This document shows positions 1 through 7,252 of a stretch of DNA of 7,811 bases, in pieces. Within the stretch, counting starts at the first letter, position 1. Each line of letters opens with the position of its first letter. The notes beneath the pieces were generated by a model. It worked only from the letters and a program-made list of their open reading frames with translations. It had not been told where the DNA came from and ran no database searches. Where the stretch lies: contig JAQSCR010000605.1 in NCBI GenBank assembly GCA_029945495.1, positions 1-7,811 on the forward strand, in the 5' to 3' direction. A program made the position numbers and the translations under genes. The DNA is from Pseudolabrys sp. Lineage in GTDB: Bacteria; Pseudomonadota; Alphaproteobacteria; Rhizobiales; Xanthobacteraceae.

Positions 1-780
1 ATCGGCAATGTCGGCATCATCCTCGACTTTGAGACGACGGGCCTAGATCAGGCCAACGACGAGATCATCGAAGTTGCAATGGTCTAGTTCCGATATTCTG
101 AAACTTATGTGATCACCGGCATCAGCGATATCTTCCAATCCTACAATGAACCGTCGATCCCGATCCCCGCGCTGGTCACGGAACTGACCGGCATCACGAA
201 TGACATGGTCACCAGTCACCGGATCGATAGCGCCGCCCTGGAAGCATTCGTCACTGAGGCCAACATCGTCATCGCGCATAACGCCGCCTTTGACCGGAAG
301 TTCGCTGAGCGACTGACGCCGATCTTTGAGCATAAACACTGGGCCTGCACCCAGACCGAGGTCGACTGGCGCAAGCACGGCTTCGGCGGCGCCAGGCTCG
401 GTTACCTCCTGGCTGACTTCGGGATATTCCACAACGCTCATCGCGCCATCGACGATTGCCATGCGCTCGTCGAGATCCTCTCTCATCCACTGCCGGCGGC
501 AACTCGGCCTGCATTTGCGGAATTGATCGATCGCGCGCGTCGAACGAAGGTCCGCGTCTGGGCCCAAGGCTCGCCTTTTGATCTGAAAGACGCGCTGAAG
601 GTCCGTGGCTATCGCTGGAATGACGGATCGGATGGCCGTCCCAAGTCATGGTTCATCGACGTCGATGAAGAAAAGCGCGATACCGAGCTTAACTACCTGA
701 AGAAAGAAATATACCAGCGCGAGGTCTATATCGAATGCCGTGCGATGACCGCGCTCGAACGATTTTCTAACCGCGCATAA
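1..780 (+). pseudogene. DEDDh 3'-5' exonuclease (DnaQ-like), 5'-truncated by the window and interrupted by an in-frame amber codon
   Basis: Reading frame 1 is open from base 1 to the TAA at 778-780 except for one TAG at 85-87. All three exonuclease motifs of the DnaQ/RNase T superfamily are visible. ExoI is ILDFETTG, with metal-binding Asp at 25-27 and Glu at 31-33. ExoII is in AHNAAFDRKF, with Asp at 292-294. ExoIII is HRAIDD, with His at 439-441 and Asp at 454-456. Such enzymes remove nucleotides from 3' ends in repair, proofreading or RNA trimming. A conserved-looking C-terminal extension of about 75 residues follows (VRGYRW, then PKSWFIDVDEE), as I recall for rhizobial stand-alone exonucleases. 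The amber sits just after EVAMV, where relatives usually have Lys or Arg, so AAG to TAG is the simplest explanation. Restart at the GTG at 109 would give 223 residues without ExoI and hence no two-metal site. No other lesion is seen, so the mutation is recent, a sequencing error, or suppressed. The true start is off the window. Confidence 0.8.
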
Positions 781-792
781 CAGCGAGTTATG
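776..792 (+). other. Small inverted repeat over the exonuclease stop codon
   Basis: CATAAC (776-781) and GTTATG (787-792) form a perfect 6-bp stem with a 5-base loop that includes the TAA stop. It competes with an overlapping stem, GCGAG (783-787) with CTCGC (794-798). No run of T follows, so this is at best a weak transcript-end structure and not a canonical intrinsic terminator. Confidence 0.25.
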
Positions 793-1054
793 GCTCGCGA
801 AAAGAGACTTCGAGGTGCCAAAGCCGAAAACATTGCTCAATCTACCGCTCCCCCGAACGTGCAGGCGGCCCACGGACAATCTCTCTTGCGAAGCGTCGCC
901 GGTGCGAACATCCGGGTCATTCGCTGCGGAGCTATTCAGCGCCAGTGCGAACCGTTGTCCGTTGTTGTCCATCGCGCCCAAAATGCTGCGACGCAACAAC
1001 CAACGCAAGGTGACACTCGCATCCTTCGCAGTATCGCGACTTAGGCCATCTGGC
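781..1054. other. Convergent intergenic gap, no supported gene
   Basis: This stretch lies between the 3' end of the exonuclease gene and the 3' end of the protease gene. An open frame at 790-1044 (plus) and another at 646-1008 (minus) were examined. Neither shows the strong G/C third-position bias of the real neighbours, a clear ribosome binding site or a recognisable domain, and the second overlaps the exonuclease. I treat the stretch as non-coding. Confidence 0.5.
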
Positions 1055-1057
1055 CTA
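1042..1057 (-). terminator. Possible stem-loop at the 3' end of the protease gene
   Basis: TAGGCC (1042-1047), loop ATCT (1048-1051) and GGCCTA (1052-1057) form a perfect, GC-rich 6-bp hairpin. Its right arm contains the protease stop codon (TAG on the minus strand, 1057-1055). It lies where convergent transcripts meet and could end either of them. No T-tract follows on either strand, so an intrinsic terminator is not established. Confidence 0.3.
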
Positions 1058-2518
1058 GCGCACGCCTGTGCTCACGCGCTCGATCGGAAGACCGCTAGCC
1101 ACCGCCGGAGCACCATCCGCGGTCACCGCGCCATAGGCGTCGGCAAGACCGGCGCCGAACATGACGTCGCGGCCCTTCGGACCGATATCCTTCGCCGTGG
1201 CCTCCAAAATGCGGCGCACGGCGTCAGGCGCGAGATCGCCGCGGCGCTCCAGCATCATTGCGACAATCCCGCTGACTTCCGCCGCCGAGAACGACGTGCC
1301 GGAGCCGACCTCGAAACCGCCATCCGGGATCGCGACCAGAATGTCGGTTCCGGGCGCCGCGACCGAAATGTACGGGCCGCGATTGGAAAACACGGAGGAC
1401 TTGTTGTTGACGTCGGAGCCGCTCACCCCGATCACTTCCGGGTACGCACCTGGATAGAGCGGCGGCGACTTCGGACCCGCATTCCCGACCGCCGCGACAA
1501 GAACAATGCCGCGCTTGCGGGCCGCTTGCAGGCTGCGCAGTGTGATCGGGTCGGACGGACCGGCAAAACTCATATTGATGATGCGGGCGCCGTTCGCCGA
1601 CGCATAATCGAGGCCTTTGAGGATGTCGAAAGTATTGCCATTGCCGGTTGTGCCAAACACCCGCACCGCGAGAAGGCGCGCGGCCGGCGCCGAGCCCAGG
1701 ATTGTGCCGTGAGCCGCAATCAGACCGGCAATCGATGTGCCGTGCTTGTTCAGCGGCCCGGGCTGATTGATTGCGTCGAACGAACCGACGACGCTGCCGG
1801 CAAGCTCGAGATGAGTCGCGTCAACGCCGGAATCCACCACGGCAATCAATATACCGTTGCCCTTCGCTAGCGCGTGCGCCTGCGGCAGCCGCAGCTTGGC
1901 AAGTTCATATTGCGCCGGCCCGCCGTTGGCTCCGGCTTGTTGCAACGAGTAAAGATAATTCGGCTGCGCCGACGTCACGGCCGCGTCGGCTTCGAGTGCT
2001 TGCACGACCGCCGTTATCGTGCGGCGATCGGTAATTCGCCAGCGCGACAGTGTCGTTCCGGACAATAGGCTGGCCTGCGATTCCAGCAGCGTCAGTTGAT
2101 GGCGATTTTGCAAAGCCTCGAGCTGCTGCGGCGTTGCCCCTCCGGAAAGCTCGACGACGACTTCGTCCGGCACCAGGCGTCGCTCGTTCGCCGGCGGCGC
2201 GCCGCTCGGCCCGCGCCGCGCCGTATTTTGCGGCGGCTGCCGTGGTTTGCGCGGCTCGCCAGCGCGAGTTCTATCGATTGTCGTGCGGTCGCGCGGCGAT
2301 ACGATCTTGGGGATCGCCGAGATGATGCCAATTCCACCGCCGCCACCAGTACTGCGCGTAGTGTCGGGCTTGCCGTAAGCCGGCTGGCCGCCGCCACTGT
2401 TGCCACCGCCACTGCCGCCGTTGCCGTTGTATTTTTGCGCCTGCGCACCGCCGGCGTGAACCAGCCATATCATTGCAGCAGCAACTAAAAAACGTCGGGC
2501 GCTAGGGGAGGCACGCAT
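1055..2518 (-). CDS. Secreted subtilisin-like serine protease (peptidase family S8)
   Basis: The 487-residue product is an exported subtilase. Residues 1-27 are a Sec signal peptide (Arg-rich n-region, hydrophobic LVAAAMIWLV, cleavage expected after AQA). A Gly/Ser-rich and then Arg/Pro-rich low-complexity stretch fills about 30-112. A propeptide-like alpha/beta segment spans about 116-193 (VPDEVVVELS to SAQPNYLYS), which in this family acts as folding aid and inhibitor until removed. The catalytic domain runs from about 210 to 465: Asp229 (AVVDSGVD), His259 (NKHGTSIAG), oxyanion Asn346 (AAVGNAG) and Ser409 (GSGTSFSAAEVSG). The complete triad predicts an active endopeptidase outside the cytoplasm. 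The Ser motif lacks the usual Pro-His after the nucleophile (AAPHV becomes SAAEV), a variant I recall from other proteobacterial subtilases. The ATG is favoured because the signal peptide begins there; the Shine-Dalgarno sequence is weak. No C-terminal membrane anchor or autotransporter barrel is present. The gene is divergent from the large secreted-protein gene, which may be its substrate (inference). Confidence 0.95.
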   Translation of the reverse strand: MRASPSARRFLVAAAMIWLVHAGGAQAQKYNGNGGSGGGNSGGGQPAYGKPDTTRSTGGGGGIGIISAIPKIVSPRDRTTIDRTRAGEPRKPRQPPQNTARRGPSGAPPANERRLVPDEVVVELSGGATPQQLEALQNRHQLTLLESQASLLSGTTLSRWRITDRRTITAVVQALEADAAVTSAQPNYLYSLQQAGANGGPAQYELAKLRLPQAHALAKGNGILIAVVDSGVDATHLELAGSVVGSFDAINQPGPLNKHGTSIAGLIAAHGTILGSAPAARLLAVRVFGTTGNGNTFDILKGLDYASANGARIINMSFAGPSDPITLRSLQAARKRGIVLVAAVGNAGPKSPPLYPGAYPEVIGVSGSDVNNKSSVFSNRGPYISVAAPGTDILVAIPDGGFEVGSGTSFSAAEVSGIVAMMLERRGDLAPDAVRRILEATAKDIGPKGRDVMFGAGLADAYGAVTADGAPAVASGLPIERVSTGVR

Positions 2519-2648
2519 GGTCTTTAGCCCGTTCAGTTATGACGGCGATCGTTCCGGCCACTCATTCCCCATGGCCATGAAGCCGCCAAAGGCCAGTATA
2601 TTGAACCGGTTTTGTCGACGAGGCGACGATTAAGACTAGCATAGTGCA

Positions 2649-2672
2649 ATTGCGCCGCCCATTGGTCGCAAT
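2649..2672. promoter_or_regulatory. Dyad symmetry, possible operator
   Basis: ATTGCG (2649-2654) and CGCAAT (2667-2672) are exact inverted copies 12 bases apart, near the middle of the divergent intergenic region. The spacing and position suit a dimeric regulator that could act on both genes. A 6-bp dyad can also arise by chance, and I cannot name a regulator family for it. Confidence 0.25.
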
Positions 2673-2830
2673 GGAAATGCCCGCTCTCGAGCCCGGAAAC
2701 GAACTATGCTTGCTTGATAAAATAGTTTGGCCGACAATCGAAAAATGCGGTCTCCCGGGGCTACGCGGAGATCGAACGCCCGGGGGCGGCTGTCGTTGAA
2801 CCTTTTTTCCAGCCGGGGCGACTAATACGA

Positions 2831-2858
2831 CGCGGGGATTTTCTCGCGACTTGGGGGG
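2831..2858 (+). promoter_or_regulatory. Leader hairpin and ribosome binding site of the large secreted-protein gene
   Basis: Bases 2831-2848 can fold into a short hairpin whose ends are CGCG on both sides (CGCGGGG pairing with TTCTCGCG, using two G-U pairs). It is followed by TTGGGGGG (2851-2858), a G-rich Shine-Dalgarno-like tract ending 5 bases before the ATG at 2864. This supports the ATG as start. The hairpin could modulate ribosome access, which is inference only. Confidence 0.4.
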
Positions 2859-2863
2859 CTACC

Positions 2864-5800
2864 ATGGCCAAATTCATTGCGCGGCTATTGCCGTTGATGC
2901 TGCTCGGCCAGATTATGAGCGGCGGTGCGACGGCACAGCAGCGCGACCGAGGACCGGACCTGCGATTGGGTGACGTTGTTGTCACAGGTTTTTCCGGCAT
3001 TGTGGCCCCCAATCCCAGCCAGCGCCGCCCGGCGGGAAAATCGGCCATCGACCTCACCTTCATCAACCCAGAAGGACCCTCCGGCCGGGTCGTCGACCTT
3101 TCGAAGCCCGGCATAGTCTGGGATGGGACCGTACTGCCGGCGCCCAAACCCTTCGATGTGCTGGCGAAAGACGTCGGTCAGGTATTCGGCATCGCATTGG
3201 ACGATGCGCCGCAGCCCAATATCTACCTCGCCGCCACCTCGGCCTTCGGCCTGAATATCGTTGCCCGCGGCCGCGACGGCCAGCCTGAGCGCAGAAAGAA
3301 AGGCGGCCCCGGCGTCGGCTGGATGAAGGGGCAGTTCGGGCTCGACCTGCAGGGAGGCCCAGGCGCGATCTATAAGATCGATGGTCGCACCGGCGTGCCG
3401 ACACTGTTTGCCAACGTCACCCTGGACGGTGTTCCTAATCCGGGTCCCGGTCTCGGCAATCTCGCTTACGATTCCGCGCACAAGCAACTCTTCGTGTCGG
3501 ACCTCTATACCGGCATGATCCATCGCTTCGATCTCGACGGCAAGGAACTCGACCGCTACGACCATGGCGTCACCGGGTTGACCGCCGCAAAGCTCGCGCC
3601 CGTTCCTTTCGATTCACGAAACCGTCCCAATATCGCCAGCGACCGCTTCGACAGCGAGAAGCCGGAGACCTGGGGCTTTGCCCCCGCCGCCCGCCGCGTC
3701 TGGGGCCTGGCCGTGCATGAAGGCCGGCTCTATTACTCCGTCACCTCAGGCCCGCAGATCTGGTCGATCGGCATCGCGCGGGATGGCCGCTTCGCCAACG
3801 ACCCGCGCTGGGAACTCGACGTTCCGGCGCAAGCCGGACCTTTGCCGATTTCCGATATCGTCTTTTCGAACAAAGGCGCGATGGTCCTGGCGCAGCGCGC
3901 GCTGATTGCCGGATCTTACGACTATTCAGCTTTCACCCGCCCTGGCGAGCCGCAGGTGTTCCGGATCTGGCTCAAAGGGCCGAAGGACCCGCCCTCGCCC
4001 GGCCGCTGGAAGCTGGTGCCGGAAGAATACGCTGTCGGCTTCGCCGGCAATTACCGCAACACCAATGGCGGCGTCGCGCTCGGCTACGGCTATGGCCGCG
4101 ACGGCAACCTCAGCAGCACCGCCTGCGAATTCTCGCTGTGGACCACAGGGCAAAATCTTCGCAACGCACCTGCGCTGCGCGGCCGGCTCGATCCCGGCGG
4201 TCCACTGGTTGTGCATGGCATCCAAGGCGTGCCGGCAAGTCCGGTACGCGACATCAATACGCCGCCGTGGCTGAGCTATACGGTCGGCTACGGTGACCGT
4301 GCCGACGATCCGCGCGCTGCGGGTCATCTCGGCAGCGTGCGCATCTACAGCAAACCGTGCAACGCGATGGCGGTCTTTGGTGGCCCCGGTTATCCCGTGA
4401 GCCCACCATATATCGTCACGACCACCGTGGTCGTCCCGAATTGCGTCGGATCGAACTGCCCGCCGCCGCCACCGCCGCGAACCGATATCGGCATTGCTAA
4501 GATCGGCGAGGTCAATCTCGCCAATCCGGATGGCCCGTATAATTTCACCGTAGGTGTCCGCAATCTGGCCGGACCGATCAACAACGCGACGCCGCTGACG
4601 GTGACCGACGTCGTTCCCGCCGGCATGACGTTCACCAGCGTTACGCCGACAAACTTCACCTGCCTGCCGCTGGCGCCGGTTTCCGGTGGCGCCACCCTGA
4701 CCTGCACCTATAACGGCCCGTTCCCCATCGCAACCAATCAGATCCTCGGTTCAATCGATATCGTCGCCAACGGCGGCAACGGCCCGTACACGAATTGCGC
4801 CAGTCTCGGCCAGACCGACAGCGATGCGTCCAACGACAAAGCCTGTGCAACAGTGCAAAAAGATTATGGCAATCTGACCGTGGTGAAGGAGGTTGAGAAC
4901 AATACCCAACCTCAGGTTTCGACAGTCGGTCTTGTGTATCCTGTCACTGTCACCTGCGGCAGCACTGTCACCAATCTGTCGCTGATCGACGGCATGCCGC
5001 AGACGGTTGGCCCGATTCCGTTCAACACCACCTGCTCGGTTGTCGAAGGCACGCCGCCGATGCCGTCCGGCGCCTGCCCGGCCGGACAACTAACTTGGAC
5101 CAAGAGCAAGATTCCGGAAAGCGACGTGCAGATCTTGTCCGGCGTCAATGCAACCGTGCGCGTGCACAACAAACTCGATTGCGCACCGAGCGATGGTGGC
5201 GGCAACGGTTCGCTGGTCGTCACCAAGACAGTCATCAACAAGGTGATGGGCGTACCGTTTCCGACCGGGCTGACCTATCCGGTCACCGTTACCTGCGGCA
5301 GCATGGTGACGCCGCTGACGTTAAGCGAAAACGTGCCGCAGACCGTCAGCAATATCCCGACCCCGGCCAGTTGCCACGTTCAGGAAGGCACGATGCCGAC
5401 CGTCAACCTGCCCTGTGCGATGATGGGCCAGGTGCCGACCTGGACCACCGACTATCTGCCGACCCAGGACATCAACGTTACCGGCGCAAACACGCCGGTC
5501 ACCGTGCAAAACACGATTGAATGTAAACCACCGAATAGCAATGGCTTCAAGCTGACGGTCAATAAGGTCGTCACCAACCGGACCGATCCGCAGATTCCGG
5601 TGACCGGCACTGTATTTGCTATCAGCACGTCCTGCGCATCGGGCATGAGCCCGGCGGTGGTCACGCCGATGCCGTTGCCTGACGGCGCCTCGCAGGCCGT
5701 CAGCGGGCTCGCCAATAACACGACGTGCAACATTACTGAGACGCTGCCGCCTCCACCGGTGACGACGACCATTTCCTGTCTGCCGCATTTCAGTCCGGTC

Positions 5801-7153
5801 TGGTCGACCCTGCCTGTGGCGCCGGTGACCATCAGCAATGCGGATGCGACCGCGACCGTCCAGAACTTCCTCGATTGCGTGCCGGACGGAACCGGTCAGT
5901 TGATGGTCAAGAAGGTGGTCACCACCACCAAGCCAATCCAGCTCACGACCGCGAACTTCCCGGTCACCGTGACCTGCGGCAGCATGGTGACCAACCTCAG
6001 CCTGTCGAGCGATGGCACACCGCAAACGGTCAGCGGCATTCCGATGCCGGGTAGTTGCTTGGTCAGCGAAGACACCTCGGCCTTGCCGAACGTCTGCCCC
6101 AACGGCCTGACACCGACCTGGTCCGGGCCCAACATCGCGCCGAACCCGGCGCCCATCTCGCCGGGACCGATCATGACCGTCACAGTGACCAATTCGGTCG
6201 ACTGTACCGGTGGTGGCAATGACAATGGCTATGTGCTGGTCAATAAATTCATCGACAACCAGACCAATGACAAAAGCGGCGCCTACACGGCCGTTCGCAA
6301 TGCGCTGGTGTTCCCGATAACGGTGACCTGCAACGGCAACGATACGCTGCTCAATGTTAGTGTGCCCAATACCGAGGTCGTGCATGCCGTGCCGGTTGGG
6401 CAGCACTGCTCGGTCGCGGAAGGCGCCCTGCCGCCAGCGCCGCCATCGGCGTCGGCCTGCAGCAACGGCCAGGTGCCAACCTGGGGACCGGTGGAATATT
6501 CGGCGACGCCCGCGGGATTGCCGACGACCGTGACCTCAGGCCAGGGGCCGGCCATTCACGTCAAAAACACGCTGATCTGCGCGCAGGGCACGCCGCCGGT
6601 CTGCCAGCCGCCAATGGTACCCGGCAATGTTCCCGGCCAGTGTGTCTGCCCGCCGGGGATGGTACAGACCGGTGGCGGCTGCATGCTCGTGCCGCCTCCG
6701 CCGCCAGTGTGCCAACCGCCGATGGTGTCTGGCAGCTTGCCTGGCCAATGTGTCTGCCCGTCCGGGACGATCCTGCAAAATGGCACCTGCGTCACGCCAC
6801 CGCCGCCGCCGCGCTGCAAACCGCCAATGATCCCGGGGCCGGCCAAAGACGAATGCATCTGCCCGCCCGGAACGAAGCAACTGAGAGGACGCTGCATCGA
6901 GACGATCGTCTGCCACTCGCCGGCCAAGCTCAACAGCCGGGGCACCGCCTGTTCATGTCCGAAGGGCATGGTTCTGAAGCGCAACACCTGCGTCGAGCCC
7001 GAGCGCAAACGCCCGTCGGTCAATGGCGATGATGTCATCCGTGCGCTTCCCGGACTGATCGGCCCTGGCGGCTTCGGTGGTGGCGGCCGGTCCCGCGACG
7101 GCGGAGGCGATAGTGGCGGCGGCGGAGGGTACAAGCCGCCGGGGTCCAAATAG
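2864..7153 (+). CDS. Large exported modular protein: propeller-like head, DUF11-type domain, five DUF5979-like repeats, four Cys-rich modules
   Basis: The product is 1429 residues. Residues 1-24 are a Sec signal peptide (cleavage after ATA, before QQRDRG). About 30-500 forms a beta-rich region with blade-like motifs (VFGIALDD, GAIYKIDGRTG, LAYDSAHKQLFVSDL, RVWGLAVHEGRLYYSV), probably a beta-propeller; I recall this head in rhizobial exported proteins of unknown role. A Pro-rich hinge (533-538) leads to a DUF11-type domain (about 540-665: TVTDVVPAGMTF, then Asp-rich SDASND). Five four-cysteine repeats follow at 669-773, 783-887, 895-1005, 1011-1114 and 1122-1239, then four 27-residue modules of spacing C-x12-C-x-C-x10-C (1247-1376) and a Gly-rich tail. 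There are 44 cysteines by my count, mostly placed as if for disulfides, fitting an extracytoplasmic protein. No membrane anchor, LPXTG, PEP-CTERM, RTX repeats or C-terminal barrel is seen, so the route across the outer membrane is unknown. Adhesin or envelope-matrix roles are plausible; no enzyme motif is seen. An intrinsic terminator follows. Confidence 0.9.
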   Translation: MAKFIARLLPLMLLGQIMSGGATAQQRDRGPDLRLGDVVVTGFSGIVAPNPSQRRPAGKSAIDLTFINPEGPSGRVVDLSKPGIVWDGTVLPAPKPFDVLAKDVGQVFGIALDDAPQPNIYLAATSAFGLNIVARGRDGQPERRKKGGPGVGWMKGQFGLDLQGGPGAIYKIDGRTGVPTLFANVTLDGVPNPGPGLGNLAYDSAHKQLFVSDLYTGMIHRFDLDGKELDRYDHGVTGLTAAKLAPVPFDSRNRPNIASDRFDSEKPETWGFAPAARRVWGLAVHEGRLYYSVTSGPQIWSIGIARDGRFANDPRWELDVPAQAGPLPISDIVFSNKGAMVLAQRALIAGSYDYSAFTRPGEPQVFRIWLKGPKDPPSPGRWKLVPEEYAVGFAGNYRNTNGGVALGYGYGRDGNLSSTACEFSLWTTGQNLRNAPALRGRLDPGGPLVVHGIQGVPASPVRDINTPPWLSYTVGYGDRADDPRAAGHLGSVRIYSKPCNAMAVFGGPGYPVSPPYIVTTTVVVPNCVGSNCPPPPPPRTDIGIAKIGEVNLANPDGPYNFTVGVRNLAGPINNATPLTVTDVVPAGMTFTSVTPTNFTCLPLAPVSGGATLTCTYNGPFPIATNQILGSIDIVANGGNGPYTNCASLGQTDSDASNDKACATVQKDYGNLTVVKEVENNTQPQVSTVGLVYPVTVTCGSTVTNLSLIDGMPQTVGPIPFNTTCSVVEGTPPMPSGACPAGQLTWTKSKIPESDVQILSGVNATVRVHNKLDCAPSDGGGNGSLVVTKTVINKVMGVPFPTGLTYPVTVTCGSMVTPLTLSENVPQTVSNIPTPASCHVQEGTMPTVNLPCAMMGQVPTWTTDYLPTQDINVTGANTPVTVQNTIECKPPNSNGFKLTVNKVVTNRTDPQIPVTGTVFAISTSCASGMSPAVVTPMPLPDGASQAVSGLANNTTCNITETLPPPPVTTTISCLPHFSPVWSTLPVAPVTISNADATATVQNFLDCVPDGTGQLMVKKVVTTTKPIQLTTANFPVTVTCGSMVTNLSLSSDGTPQTVSGIPMPGSCLVSEDTSALPNVCPNGLTPTWSGPNIAPNPAPISPGPIMTVTVTNSVDCTGGGNDNGYVLVNKFIDNQTNDKSGAYTAVRNALVFPITVTCNGNDTLLNVSVPNTEVVHAVPVGQHCSVAEGALPPAPPSASACSNGQVPTWGPVEYSATPAGLPTTVTSGQGPAIHVKNTLICAQGTPPVCQPPMVPGNVPGQCVCPPGMVQTGGGCMLVPPPPPVCQPPMVSGSLPGQCVCPSGTILQNGTCVTPPPPPRCKPPMIPGPAKDECICPPGTKQLRGRCIETIVCHSPAKLNSRGTACSCPKGMVLKRNTCVEPERKRPSVNGDDVIRALPGLIGPGGFGGGGRSRDGGGDSGGGGGYKPPGSK
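4481..4858 (+). other. DUF11-type beta-sandwich domain within the large exported protein
   Basis: Residues about 540-665 open with DIGIAKIG and carry YNFTVGVRN, TVTDVVPAGMTFTSV, LTCTY and an end with TDSDASNDKA. This order is typical of DUF11 (conserved repeat) domains of bacterial surface proteins, which are Ig-like modules. Only one copy is present. Its four cysteines (600, 614, 645, 661) could form two disulfides. The assignment is by motif memory, not by a profile search. Confidence 0.7.
4868..6580 (+). repeat. Five tandem ~105-118-residue four-cysteine repeats (DUF5979-like)
   Basis: Units lie at about 4868-5182, 5210-5524, 5546-5878, 5894-6205 and 6227-6580. Each starts with a strand such as LTVVKEV or LVVTKTV, then (Y/F)PVTVTCGS or a variant, a QTV(S/G)xIP-type strand, a TTC-type Cys leading into (V/I)xE, a central Cys and a final V(x)N(x)(L/I)(D/E)C strand. 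Cysteines are 698/724/738/773, 811/837/851/887, 924/955/972/1005, 1038/1065/1078/1114 and 1156/1182/1199/1239. The pattern resembles DUF5979 modules, which I know mainly from actinobacterial surface proteins. Unit 3 is the most divergent; unit 5 has an insert before its first Cys. Confidence 0.8.
6602..6991 (+). repeat. Four C-x12-C-x-C-x10-C modules with Pro-rich linkers
   Basis: Modules cover residues 1247-1273, 1283-1309, 1318-1344 and 1350-1376 (bases 6602-6682, 6710-6790, 6815-6895, 6911-6991). All four keep exactly the same cysteine spacing and a C(V/I/S)CPxG core, while other residues drift. The first three begin CxPPM and are joined by PPPPP linkers; the fourth (CHSPAKLNSRG) is the most divergent. 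They look like tiny disulfide knots, somewhat like EGF-like or TIL-type modules, though the spacing fits neither exactly. Confidence 0.85.
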
Positions 7154-7171
7154 ATAGCCCGGCACTCAACG

Positions 7172-7205
7172 AACCGGCGTAGCCTTGTTGCTGCGCGCCG
7201 GTTTT
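7172..7205 (+). terminator. Probable intrinsic terminator of the large exported-protein gene
   Basis: AACCGGCG (7172-7179) pairs perfectly with CGCCGGTT (7196-7203). An inner AGC/GCT stem (7181-7183 with 7190-7192) shortens the loop, and the right arm runs into TTTT (7202-7205). It begins 18 bases after the TAG stop at 7151-7153. The T-tract is short, but the GC-rich stem and position fit a rho-independent terminator. Confidence 0.65.
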
Positions 7206-7252
7206 GCCATCCACCTGGCGTGCCATCAGCGGCTAATGAGGCTCGCCCCGAG

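Larger units (their letters stand above)
2519..2863. promoter_or_regulatory. Divergent control region between the protease and large secreted-protein genes
   Basis: These 345 bases separate two divergent start codons, so promoters for both genes are expected here. Parts are less GC-rich than the flanking genes. On the minus strand TATACT (2600-2595) resembles a -10 box for the protease gene, but no good -35 stands at the right distance. On the plus strand TAAAAT (2718-2723) is a similar weak candidate for the large gene. Two CCCGGGG copies lie at 2754-2760 and 2779-2785. I see no reliable sigma-70 or sigma-54 promoter, and no coding region. Confidence 0.4.

Noticed and set aside
646..1008. 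120-codon minus-strand frame overlapping the exonuclease 3' end
   Set aside because: It overlaps a conserved exonuclease C-terminus, shows no family resemblance and has weak coding bias.
790..1044. 84-codon plus-strand frame in the convergent gap
   Set aside because: There is no third-position GC bias, no recognisable motif and no clear ribosome binding site.
815..1870. 351-codon plus-strand frame opposite the protease gene
   Set aside because: It is antisense to a gene with a full catalytic triad; its Arg/Ala-rich composition is the usual shadow of a GC-rich gene.
5321..6406. 361-codon minus-strand frame opposite the cysteine repeats
   Set aside because: It mirrors the repeated codons of the sense gene, is rich in Arg, His and Gly, and has no domain or ribosome binding site.
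2864..7153. Autotransporter, RTX toxin or LPXTG-anchored adhesin
   Set aside because: There is no C-terminal beta-barrel, no GGxGxD nonapeptide series and no LPXTG or hydrophobic C-terminal anchor; the tail is Gly-rich and soluble.
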